Assembly: GCA_040830725.1 (NCBI GenBank)
Contig: JBFOMG010000032.1
Coordinates: forward strand, 1 to 64,000
DNA: 64,000 nucleotides
Origin: JAWKWH01 sp040830725
GTDB lineage: Bacteria > Pseudomonadota > Alphaproteobacteria > Rhizobiales > Rhizobiaceae
Direction: 5' to 3'
The notes beneath the pieces are model-generated. The model was not told where the DNA came from and searched no databases. It worked only from the letters and a program-made list of their open reading frames with translations. Below are positions 16,134-24,079 of the stretch, in pieces (position 1 is the stretch's first letter; every line of letters starts with the position of its first letter). A program made the translations under genes and the position numbers.

Positions 16134-16664
16134 TCAGTTCCGCCGCGTAATGAGTTCGGGCCGGACAATGCCGACGACGCCGCGCAGGACGAGGACGATC
16201 GCGGTGACAAAGGTACTGAGCGTAATCATCGCGACCACCGGCCAGAGTGGCCATTGCAGAAATTCGGTCGTGTCGCCATAGGAGCGCGTTCTGTCGACAA
16301 AATCCCACAGCCGGAAGGCCGGCCAGAACAGCAGGATGCCGCTGGCCAGATCGATCACCACATCGCGGATGCGGGCGAGCGTTTTGCTGAACAGCGGGTC
16401 AAGCAAGTCGACGACGATACCCTCTCCGCGCCAGGTGACCAGCGGTAATGCGGTAAACACGATGATCGCCATGAAGATCTTGGTCAGTTCGGTGCCGGCA
16501 GCCAGCGGCGCGTTGAAGGCGCTGCGCAGTATGACATCGGCAAATGTCATCACCATCAGCGCAAACAGCGTCGCCGCCGCGATCCACGACGGTATATATA
16601 TGAGAATACGGCCGGCCCTTTGGAGGCCGGCCGTATCCCTGGTGGTTTCGTTTTCTCCCGCCAC
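16134..16664 (-). CDS. TRAP transporter small permease subunit (DctQ-like)
   Basis: A 176-residue protein with the four-helix DctQ pattern: helix 1 near 17-40 (RILIYIPSWIAAATLFALMVM), the conserved F-A-D-V-I-L-R-S-A-F-N-A-P element, and W-P-L-W-P-V near the end. The start codon is a GTG. It forms a membrane complex with the DctM subunit. It lies between dctP and dctM with almost no spacing, so the three are one operon. Confidence 0.88.
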   Translation of the reverse strand: MAGENETTRDTAGLQRAGRILIYIPSWIAAATLFALMVMTFADVILRSAFNAPLAAGTELTKIFMAIIVFTALPLVTWRGEGIVVDLLDPLFSKTLARIRDVVIDLASGILLFWPAFRLWDFVDRTRSYGDTTEFLQWPLWPVVAMITLSTFVTAIVLVLRGVVGIVRPELITRRN

Positions 16665-16674
16665 GTCCGACAGG

Positions 16675-17694
16675 TTACATGTTTTTCATTTCGTTGGCGA
16701 TGAATTCCATCGCCGCTTTCGCATCAATACCCTTGGCGGAAACTTCTTCCAGCACGCCATTGACGATCGGTCCGGACAGTTCCTGGTATTTTGCGATATC
16801 CGCGTCAGACGCGGTGTTGATCGAATTGTCGGCAGCGCCCTCCGACGCTTCCTTGCCGATCCTGTCAATTTCGTCCCATGTTTCGCCGAACGCCTTCGAC
16901 ATGGCTTCACCGAAAATGGTTTCAAGCGCAGCCTTGTCGGCGTCGGACAGGGAATCGAACTTTTCCTGGTTCATGAAAGATGCAAACGAGCCGCGATAAA
17001 AGCCGCCTGGAACCATGAAGGTGTTCTGGGCAACCTCGGTCAGCTTGAAGCCCTTCTTGCCTTCCATCGGCATCATCACGCCGTCGGCAGCGTTCGAAGC
17101 AAGGGTTTCGTAGACCTTTGGTGCGGGAACGTTGATTGCGGTTGCGCCAAGTGCGGAGCCAACGGCGTTGGACACGCCGCCGCCGAGGCGGAGTTTCATG
17201 CCGTTGATGCCGTCAAGCGATGTCACCTTTTTCGACGAATGCAGCACACCCGGCCCATGCGTGTGCAGGGCAATCAGCTTGACACCCTTGTGTTCGTCGG
17301 CGCCTGCGAAAAACTTCTCATGTGCGCGCCAATAGGCAACGGAAGCCGCCGCAGCATTGCCTTCATATCCCGGCAGCTCGATGATCTTCGTGGCGACAAA
17401 CCTGCCCGGATTGTAGCCGTGGAACGTCCAGCCGATATCAGCCGCGCCGTCCTGGATCAGATCGAACTGAGCCGGCGGCGAACCGAGCTTGTATTTTACC
17501 TCGGCGGTGACGCGGCCTTCAGTGGCTTCCTCGATCATTTTGATCACACGCGGCCAGGCGATGGCGTTGATACCGTGGGTGGGCGGCGCCCAGCTGGAGA
17601 TTATCAGCGTGGTATCGGCGGCAAATGCCATGACCGATGTCGACGCGGCAAGTGCTGCGCCGAGTGCCAGACGTTTCATTGCTTTCAGGATCAT
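16675..17694 (-). CDS. TRAP transporter substrate-binding protein (DctP-like)
   Basis: A 339-residue periplasmic protein with a signal peptide (MKRLALGAALAASTSVMAFA). GGAGGA precedes ATG 17694. The DctP fold is visible in the N-terminal ISSWAPPTHGIN, the KLGSPPAQFDLIQDGAADIG block, and the mid-protein LDGINGMKLRLGG with an Arg that usually binds a substrate carboxylate. It resembles those TRAP binding proteins whose ligands are aromatic or alpha-keto acids rather than C4-dicarboxylates, but this is a weak impression. It is first in its operon and follows the MarR gene on the same strand, 97 bp away. Confidence 0.88.
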   Translation of the reverse strand: MILKAMKRLALGAALAASTSVMAFAADTTLIISSWAPPTHGINAIAWPRVIKMIEEATEGRVTAEVKYKLGSPPAQFDLIQDGAADIGWTFHGYNPGRFVATKIIELPGYEGNAAAASVAYWRAHEKFFAGADEHKGVKLIALHTHGPGVLHSSKKVTSLDGINGMKLRLGGGVSNAVGSALGATAINVPAPKVYETLASNAADGVMMPMEGKKGFKLTEVAQNTFMVPGGFYRGSFASFMNQEKFDSLSDADKAALETIFGEAMSKAFGETWDEIDRIGKEASEGAADNSINTASDADIAKYQELSGPIVNGVLEEVSAKGIDAKAAMEFIANEMKNM

Positions 17695-17791
17695 AGATAT
17701 TCCTCCACTTGATGTTATCGCGCTTTTGGCGCGGGATTGGCTCTTTTCCGGCCTCCATTGCAGGCGTATTACCGGCATCATTTTGTAACTA

Positions 17792-18247
17792 TCAACCGTT
17801 CGACCGGATCAGCTTTTTCAACGCATTTTTCAGCGCGTCGATTTCTGAACCATCCAGGCATTGCGCCGAATCGGTTTCGTGCCGGCGCGCTGCCTCAATC
17901 AACGGTTCAACAATTTTCCTTCCCTTCGGCGTAATCTGTATCAACACCTTGCGCCGATCATCCGCGGTTTTCGTTCGCGCGACAAGGCCTTGAAGTTCCA
18001 TCCGGTCGACGATCTTTGACAGGCGGGACTGTTCGTAGAGCACAAATCCCGCCAATTCGGTCAGCATCAGCCCCGGACGATCAACGAGGCACGCCAGCAC
18101 CCGCCATTCGTTGACATTGGCATCCTGCTGCTTGACGTGCTGGTGAAACTTTCCCGACAGGGAACTGCTGGCGGCGGCCAGCAGATAGAGCAGGTAGTCA
18201 TCGACGAATGGCGCTGCATCAGCCTCCAGTTTCAACGCCTGTCTCAC
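17792..18247 (-). CDS. MarR-family transcriptional regulator
   Basis: MarR winged-helix protein, 151 residues from GTG 18247 (GGGGA upstream). A longer start at 18349 would run through the promoter of the divergent operon. The DNA-binding core is WRVLACLVDRPGLMLTELAG...SRLSKIVDRMELQGLVART, with the wing DDRRKVLIQITPKG. MarR proteins typically repress and are released by aromatic acids or their CoA esters. It sits between the TRAP operon and the divergent oxygenase operon, so it likely controls both. MarR repressors are characteristic of auxin (iac/iad) loci, which fits but does not prove the proposed substrate. Confidence 0.85.
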   Translation of the reverse strand: MRQALKLEADAAPFVDDYLLYLLAAASSSLSGKFHQHVKQQDANVNEWRVLACLVDRPGLMLTELAGFVLYEQSRLSKIVDRMELQGLVARTKTADDRRKVLIQITPKGRKIVEPLIEAARRHETDSAQCLDGSEIDALKNALKKLIRSNG

Positions 18248-18326
18248 CCTATCTTCCCCACCTGCTGGCAAACAACATGCAACGAAATTGAACACGATAC
18301 AATCTTTTTCGTAACACAGTTGCGCC

Positions 18327-18356
18327 TTGACATCATTCACTTTAAGCATGAATATA
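18327..18356 (+). promoter_or_regulatory. probable sigma-70 promoter with overlapping inverted repeat
   Basis: TTGACA at 18327-18332, a 17-base spacer and GAATAT at 18350-18355 make a good promoter reading toward the oxygenase operon. ATTCA and TGAAT, nine bases apart, form an inverted repeat inside the spacer and over the -10 box, a likely place for MarR to bind. The transcript would have a leader of about 120 bases. Confidence 0.55.
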
Positions 18357-18480
18357 TGAAATGGAATATAAAATCAACCGATGCTCGCAACAGCGATTGT
18401 CTTAAGATGTGAGCACCGGACCGTAGCGAGTTCAGACCTGCTTTTTGCAGGATACCATTCGCACTCTCGGGGGAGGATCG

Positions 18481-19452
18481 TTGGATACTATTGAGGTGAC
18501 AATAAAGGACGTTGTGCAGGAAACGCCTTTGATCCGGTCGTTCCTGTTGCAATCGGCAGATGGAAGTTCACTCAATGGATTTGATCCGGGTGCTCACATC
18601 CGGATCTCACTCCCGGACGGCGGAGACCGTGCCTATTCCCTGATCAATCTGGATCCGGGATCCGACGCCAGCAACCGCAACAATCCCGGCGCTTACAGGA
18701 TAGCGGTAAGGCTTGAAGAGGAAAGCACGGGCGGATCACGCTTCATGCACGGACTCCAGGCCGGAGAAACTCTGAAAATCTCACCGCCAAAAAATGATTT
18801 CGAACTGGCCGGCGAAGACGGACCGGTCACGCTCCTGGCCGGTGGCATCGGCATTACACCGCTTACCGGAATGGCAGCGCGTCTCAAAGATGCGGATCGC
18901 GAATTCGAACTCCACTATTGCGGCCGCAGCCACGGTGCGCTGGCCTTTGTAGAGCCGCTGAAATCTCTCGTGGGCGACAAGCTGACCGAGCATTACGATG
19001 ACGAACCGGAAACGGCGCTCGACCTGAAATCCCTCATCGGAGGGATTTCGCCAACCGGACATCTCTACATTTGTGGTCCGAAGGGAATGATCGAAGCTGC
19101 CACATCAGCCGCCCGGGCGCGCGGTTTTGCCGACGATCACATTCACTTTGAACTATTCACCAATCAGGCGGCGGCAACGGCCGGCGATGCTTTCGAGATT
19201 GAACTGGCATCAACCGGCGAAGTGTTGCCAGTTCCGGAAGGCAAAAGCATTATCGAGGTTCTGGAAGATGCAGGCCACGATGTGCTCTATGATTGCCAGC
19301 GTGGCGATTGCGGCATCTGCCAGACCGATGTGGTCTCCGGCACGCCGGATCATCGCGACGTCGTGCTGTCGGATGATGAAAAGGCGTCGGGCAAGGTGAT
19401 GCAGATTTGCGTTTCGAGGGCAAAAACACCGCGCCTGGTGCTGGACTTGTAG
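18481..19452 (+). CDS. Rieske-oxygenase reductase, phthalate-dioxygenase-reductase/VanB type
   Basis: A 323-residue flavin/iron-sulfur reductase. I start at TTG 18481 because GGGGGAGG lies immediately upstream; an earlier TTG lacks such a site. Order: FMN-binding domain with R-A-Y-S-L-I-N near residue 48, NAD-binding domain with GGIGITPLTGMA, and a C-terminal plant-type [2Fe-2S] ferredoxin domain with C-x4-C-x2-C (DCQRGDCGIC) and the last Cys in MQICVS. It passes electrons from NADH to the oxygenase encoded by the next two genes, 17 bp downstream. First gene of the operon. Confidence 0.92.
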   Translation: MDTIEVTIKDVVQETPLIRSFLLQSADGSSLNGFDPGAHIRISLPDGGDRAYSLINLDPGSDASNRNNPGAYRIAVRLEEESTGGSRFMHGLQAGETLKISPPKNDFELAGEDGPVTLLAGGIGITPLTGMAARLKDADREFELHYCGRSHGALAFVEPLKSLVGDKLTEHYDDEPETALDLKSLIGGISPTGHLYICGPKGMIEAATSAARARGFADDHIHFELFTNQAAATAGDAFEIELASTGEVLPVPEGKSIIEVLEDAGHDVLYDCQRGDCGICQTDVVSGTPDHRDVVLSDDEKASGKVMQICVSRAKTPRLVLDL

Positions 19453-19469
19453 ATCGGGAGGAACTTGCG

Positions 19470-20780
19470 ATGAACAAATCGGAAATCCATGCCTTGCTTC
19501 GGCCTGCCGAAGTGCATCGCGATGTCTATACCAGCCAGGCGGTGTTTCAGGAGGAAATGAAACATTTGTTCCGCAACGCCTGGATTTATGTCGGCCACGA
19601 CAGCCAGGTGCCGAACAAGGGCGATTACTATTCCACCATGGTCGGCGATCAGCCGGTACTGATGGCGCGGCATACCGATATGACAGTTCGCCTGATGTAT
19701 AACCGCTGTCCCCACAAGGGCACACAGGTTGTTATCGATACGAATGGAAATACGGGAAAATTCTTCCGCTGCCCGTATCATGCCTGGTCGTTCAAGACCG
19801 ACGGTTCGCTTCTCGCGATCCCGCTGAAAAAGGGTTACGAGAACACCGGTTTTGAGAAATCGTGCTCGTCGAAAGGCATGACGACGGTCGAAAATGTCAA
19901 AAACTATCGCGGCTTCATCTTCGCGCGATTGAACGACAGCGGTCAGGATTTCGAAGAGTTTTTCGGCGACTCGCTGTCCTCGCTTGACAACATGATCGAC
20001 CGTTCGCCGGAGGGCCGGCTTGAAGTGGTCGGCTCGCCTTTGCGGTACATGCATCACTGCAACTGGAAAATGCTCGTTGAAAACCAGACCGACACCTGCC
20101 ATCCGATGGTCGCCCACGAGTCTTCCGCCGGAACCGTCAAGGATATCTGGGACAAGGAAGGCGGCGACGGTCCGAAGCCGATGGCGGTCGAGGTGATCCT
20201 GCCGTTCATGAGCCCGTATGAGTTCTTCGAAGGCATGGGCATTCGCACCTGGGACAATGGTCACGGCCATACAGGTGTGCACCACTCCATTCACTCCGAT
20301 TATTCGATGGCGCCGGGCTATTTCGAACAGATGGTGGAAGCCTATGGCGAGGACCGCGCCAAGGAGATTCTCGGCGAGAACCGTCACAACACGGTGTATT
20401 TCCCCAATATGATGATCAAGGGGCCAATCCAGTCGCTGCGCCTGTTCAAACCGATCGCCGCCGACAAGACGCTGGTTGAATCCTGGATCTTCCGGCTGGT
20501 CGGCGCACCCGACATGCTGCTGGAACGCACTGCGATGTACAACCGGCTGATCAACGCGCCAACTTCGATTGTCGGTCACGACGATCTCGAAATGTATGAG
20601 CGGGCGCAATCCGGCCTGATGAGCGACGGCATGGAATGGGTCAATGTGCAACGGCTTTACGACGAGAACGAAGCCGACAATCCGGTCGCGGTCTACAACG
20701 GCACGACGGAAGCACAGATGCGAAACCAGTTTCGTGCCTGGGAGAAATTCATGACCATGTCGATGGGTGAGGCCGCATAA
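19470..20780 (+). CDS. Rieske ring-hydroxylating oxygenase, alpha subunit
   Basis: A 436-residue catalytic subunit. The Rieske cluster ligands are C80-P-H82 and C101-P-Y-H104; the mononuclear Fe(II) site has D208-T-C-H211 and H216. Length and order match the large subunits of aromatic-acid dioxygenases. The N-terminus (LLRPAEVHRDVYTSQAVF) resembles benzoate, salicylate and indoleacetate-type enzymes. It dihydroxylates, or monooxygenates, an aromatic or indolic ring with the reductase upstream and the beta subunit downstream (TAATG overlap). Substrate specificity cannot be told from sequence alone. By analogy with iac/iad loci, indole-3-acetate is one candidate, giving dioxindole-3-acetate. 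Confidence 0.93.
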   Translation: MNKSEIHALLRPAEVHRDVYTSQAVFQEEMKHLFRNAWIYVGHDSQVPNKGDYYSTMVGDQPVLMARHTDMTVRLMYNRCPHKGTQVVIDTNGNTGKFFRCPYHAWSFKTDGSLLAIPLKKGYENTGFEKSCSSKGMTTVENVKNYRGFIFARLNDSGQDFEEFFGDSLSSLDNMIDRSPEGRLEVVGSPLRYMHHCNWKMLVENQTDTCHPMVAHESSAGTVKDIWDKEGGDGPKPMAVEVILPFMSPYEFFEGMGIRTWDNGHGHTGVHHSIHSDYSMAPGYFEQMVEAYGEDRAKEILGENRHNTVYFPNMMIKGPIQSLRLFKPIAADKTLVESWIFRLVGAPDMLLERTAMYNRLINAPTSIVGHDDLEMYERAQSGLMSDGMEWVNVQRLYDENEADNPVAVYNGTTEAQMRNQFRAWEKFMTMSMGEAA

Positions 20781-21259
20781 TGAAACCGACCGAAAAAGAC
20801 CTCACGGATTTTGTTGTGCGCGAAGCCCGTCTCATTGACGAGCGGAAATTTCTCGACTGGTTGGCGCTGTTTGCCGAAGACGGCATCTACTGGATGCCGC
20901 TTGAGTGGGACCAGGAAGAGGAGCATCTTACCACCTCCCTGCTCTATGAAGACATGCTCTTGCTGCGCACGCGGGTTCAACGGCTGGAGGGAGAGCGGAC
21001 CTTCTCCCAAAAACCGAAAAGCCGCTGTCAGCACCTGCTGCAAGCTCCGCAGATCGATTCAATCGACCATGATGCCAATTTGTATCAGACCTTCACGCCG
21101 TTTCATTATGCGGAGACACGGTTCGACGAGCAGGTGATTTTGGCCGGATGGGCGCGGCACAGCCTGTCTGTCATCGATGGCGAATTGAAAATTCGCAAGA
21201 AGCGGGTCGATATCGTCAATTGCGATGCACCTCACCGCAATATCCAGCTGTTCATCTGA
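20780..21259 (+). CDS. ring-hydroxylating oxygenase, beta subunit
   Basis: A 159-residue protein of the NTF2-like beta subunit family: acidic helical N-terminus (VREARLIDERKFLDWLALFAEDGIYWMP, of which the DGIYWMP block is diagnostic), and the C-terminal YxxI-like beta strands (KIRKKRVDIVNCDAPHRNIQLFI). It stabilises the alpha3beta3 hexamer. The start codon overlaps the alpha-subunit stop by one base. It ends seven bases before the CoA ligase start. Confidence 0.92.
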   Translation: MKPTEKDLTDFVVREARLIDERKFLDWLALFAEDGIYWMPLEWDQEEEHLTTSLLYEDMLLLRTRVQRLEGERTFSQKPKSRCQHLLQAPQIDSIDHDANLYQTFTPFHYAETRFDEQVILAGWARHSLSVIDGELKIRKKRVDIVNCDAPHRNIQLFI

Positions 21260-21266
21260 CCGGCCA

Positions 21267-22898
21267 ATGAGCGATTTTCCAGATCCGCTTTCGTTTGAAT
21301 GTGTGCATGATTTTTTTGCGCACACATCCCGCGTGTACCCCGAGAGGGCCTTCGTTGAAGTGTTGGCTGAAACTGCCGGAATTTACGGAATCACGCCGGG
21401 TGAGATCTCTTATCGCCGCATTAGTGAACGCGTTTCCGATCTTCGAAACCGGTATCAGTCCGCCGGGTATGGCGCCGGACACCGCGTCGGCATGCTGCTG
21501 GAAAACCGGCCATCGTTTTTTGAGCACTGGTTCGCGCTCAACAGCCTTGGCGTGTCGATCGTTCCCGTCAACCCAGACCTGCGATCCGCTGAGCTTGAAT
21601 ACCTGATCAATCATTCAGAGATGTGTCTCGCAATTGCGATAAGCGACCGGCAAGAAGACCTGCGCGCAGCCGGCAATGGTTTGGCGGTGATTGGACCGGA
21701 CGATGAAATTCCCGCGGCTCCGATCCGCGGCACGATCCAATCGGGCACGCGCGACAGTGAAGCCGCCCTGCTCTACACATCAGGCACCACCGGCCTGCCG
21801 AAAGGTTGTGTGCTTTCAAACACCTATTTTCTCAATTGCGGCAGCTGGTATCGCAACGTCGGCGGTTATTGCGCGATCGGGTTCGACGAAGAGCGAATGC
21901 TGACACCGCTGCCGCTGTTCCACATGAATGCACTTGCCTGTTCGTCAATGGCGATGGTGGCGGTCGGTGGTTGCCTGATCGTGCTCGACCGTTTTCATCC
22001 CGCCACATGGTGGCAGTCGGTGAAAGATTCAAAGGCCACCGTTGTTCATTATCTCGGCGTGATGCCGGCGCTGTTGATGAATGCGCCGGTGACGGAACTG
22101 GAAACCGACAATTCGGTGCGCTTCGGTTTTGGCGCCGGTGTCGACAAGAAACTGCACGGCCCGTCGGAGAAACGTTTCGGCTTTCCGCTTATCGAGGGCT
22201 GGGCGATGACGGAGACCGGCAATGGCGGAATCACGGTCTGCTCAAAAGGAGACCGACACGTCGGAACCAGCAATATCGGCGCGCCGGAGCCGGAAGTTGC
22301 CGTCCGGGTGGAAAACGATGCGGGCGGCGAATGTGGCGTTGGCGAGCCCGGTGAACTGCTGGTTCGGCGCAATGGTCCCGATCCGAAGTTCGGCTTCTTT
22401 GACCGCTACCTGAAAGACGAGGAAGCGACGAACGAAGCCTGGCGAGGCGGCTGGTTCCATACGGGAGATATCGTCGCCAAATGCGATGACGGCACCATGG
22501 TCTTCGTCGACCGCAAGAAAAACGTCATTCGCCGTTCCGGCGAGAACATCGCTGCCGTTGAGGTGGAGAGCATCCTCAACCGCCATCCCGACATTGAGGT
22601 GTGTGCTGTGGCGGCCACACCCGACCCCATCCGCGGCGACGAGGTCTTTGCCTGCATCATCCGTTCGCAGGCTGCCCCTGAAGCTGACGCAAGTGCTTTT
22701 GCCGATGCGTTGATGCAGTGGTGCCAGGGACAGATGGCCTATTACAAGGCGCCCGGTTACATCGCCGTGGTCGATGCGATCCCCCTGACTTCGACCAACA
22801 AGATACAAAGGGGTGAATTGAAGAAACTGGTTGAGAAATTGCGCAGCGATCCCGGCACGATCGATGTCCGCCATTTCAAGAAAAGGACCGCTGCCTGA
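21267..22898 (+). CDS. AMP-forming acyl-CoA ligase
   Basis: A 543-residue ANL-family ligase, with the P-loop-like ALLYTSGTTGLPKG motif, the A5 region EGWAMTETGNGG, the A8 hinge DRKKNVIRRSGENIAAVEVE and the A10 lysine in SIxx-TSTNKIQRGEL. It makes an acyl-adenylate from a carboxylic acid and ATP, then a CoA thioester. ATG 21267 is chosen; upstream frame codes inside the beta subunit. It lies directly after the oxygenase, so it should activate the hydroxylated acid. The stop overlaps the next start as TGATG. Confidence 0.92.
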   Translation: MSDFPDPLSFECVHDFFAHTSRVYPERAFVEVLAETAGIYGITPGEISYRRISERVSDLRNRYQSAGYGAGHRVGMLLENRPSFFEHWFALNSLGVSIVPVNPDLRSAELEYLINHSEMCLAIAISDRQEDLRAAGNGLAVIGPDDEIPAAPIRGTIQSGTRDSEAALLYTSGTTGLPKGCVLSNTYFLNCGSWYRNVGGYCAIGFDEERMLTPLPLFHMNALACSSMAMVAVGGCLIVLDRFHPATWWQSVKDSKATVVHYLGVMPALLMNAPVTELETDNSVRFGFGAGVDKKLHGPSEKRFGFPLIEGWAMTETGNGGITVCSKGDRHVGTSNIGAPEPEVAVRVENDAGGECGVGEPGELLVRRNGPDPKFGFFDRYLKDEEATNEAWRGGWFHTGDIVAKCDDGTMVFVDRKKNVIRRSGENIAAVEVESILNRHPDIEVCAVAATPDPIRGDEVFACIIRSQAAPEADASAFADALMQWCQGQMAYYKAPGYIAVVDAIPLTSTNKIQRGELKKLVEKLRSDPGTIDVRHFKKRTAA

Positions 22899-24079
22899 TG
22901 GCCGGTTCTGCCAGTCGTGCCAATTACGACGGAGCCGTGGCCGCCGTGCCGGTAACCATCGCTTATGAACGCTATTCCCACGAGACGGCTCATTGGTGGA
23001 TTGCACGTGCGCTGGGTGAGCTGGCGCGCAAGGCCGGCATCAAGCCTGCCGATATCGACGGGATGACCGTATCCTCATTTACGCTTCATCCCGATACAGC
23101 GGTCGGACTGACACAGCACCTCGGCCTCACCCTGCGCTGGCTCGATCACATTCCGATGGGCGGTGCGTCGGGTATCGTCGCGCTTCGCCGCGCGGCGCGG
23201 GCGGTGCAGTCCGGAGATGCCTCGATCGTTGCCTGCCTGGCCGGTGACACCAACCATGTCGACTCGTTCAGGAGGATGCTGACCAGCTTTTCGCGCTTTG
23301 CACAGGACGGGTCGTATCCCTACGGTTCCGGCGGCCCCAACGCTACATTTGCGCTGCTGACCGATCGCTATATGCGCGATTACGGCGTGAAACGGGAGGA
23401 TTTTGGCAAGATCTGTGTGGCGCAACGCGACAATGCGCTTGCGGTACCGCATGCATTGATGAAAAAGCCGCTCACGCTCGATGACTACATGACTGCGCGC
23501 GCTGTTTCCGATCCGATCCACCTGTTCGACTGTGTCATGCCTTGCGCCGGCGCCGAGGCATTTTTGGTGACGACCGTAGAGATCGCCAAGGATCTGGGAC
23601 TGAAGCAGGTGCGAATTCTCTCAACGATCGAGCGTCACAATGCCTATCCCGATGACCCGATACAGCTTCGTGGCGGCTGGGCGCTCGACGGCCACGAATT
23701 TTGGTCGATGGCCGGAATCTCGCCGGATCGTGTGGACTTCCTGCAGACCTATGATGATTACCCGGTGATCTGCATGATGCAGATGGAAGACCTCGGCTTC
23801 TGCGAGAAGGGCGAAAGCGCAGAGTTTGTACGCGCCAACAGCTTGACGGCGGATGGCTCGTTTCCGCACAACACATCCGGGGGGCAGTTGTCCGTCGGTC
23901 AGGCGGGAGCAGCGGGTGGTTTTCTTGGCATGGTCGAGGCGCTCGGCCAGCTGACCGGAAGCGCAGCGGGTCAGCAGGTTGAGAATGCCAAGATCGGTGT
24001 GGTTTCGGGTTTCGGCATGGTCAATTACGATCGTGGCATCTGCTCCGGCGCGGCGATATTGGCGGGAGAGGATGCATGA
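22898..24079 (+). CDS. thiolase-like protein (lipid-transfer/Ltp2 or BbsB type), probable C-C lyase
   Basis: A 393-residue thiolase-fold protein. At the position where thiolases have N-x-x-C-A-S-G it has P-M-G-G89-A-S-G, so the usual nucleophilic Cys is absent. The C-terminal His loop reads N-T-S-G-G-Q-L-S-V-G-Q instead of N-x-H-G-G-x-x-x-x-G-H. These losses, and the DUF35 partner in the next gene (ATGA overlap), are typical of Ltp2-ChsH2-type retro-aldolases of steroid side-chain degradation and of BbsAB-type two-component thiolases. It should act on the CoA thioester made by the ligase, splitting off acetyl-CoA. Other residues (D211, C212, C216 near MPCAGAE) may contribute. Confidence 0.85.
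   Translation: MAGSASRANYDGAVAAVPVTIAYERYSHETAHWWIARALGELARKAGIKPADIDGMTVSSFTLHPDTAVGLTQHLGLTLRWLDHIPMGGASGIVALRRAARAVQSGDASIVACLAGDTNHVDSFRRMLTSFSRFAQDGSYPYGSGGPNATFALLTDRYMRDYGVKREDFGKICVAQRDNALAVPHALMKKPLTLDDYMTARAVSDPIHLFDCVMPCAGAEAFLVTTVEIAKDLGLKQVRILSTIERHNAYPDDPIQLRGGWALDGHEFWSMAGISPDRVDFLQTYDDYPVICMMQMEDLGFCEKGESAEFVRANSLTADGSFPHNTSGGQLSVGQAGAAGGFLGMVEALGQLTGSAAGQQVENAKIGVVSGFGMVNYDRGICSGAAILAGEDA

Noticed and set aside
16336..17712. Plus-strand frame opposite dctP and dctQ
   Set aside because: The minus strand encodes TRAP subunits with all family motifs.
19350..20651. Minus-strand frame opposite the Rieske alpha subunit
   Set aside because: It lacks motifs and is a shadow of the CPHKG/CPYH-bearing gene.
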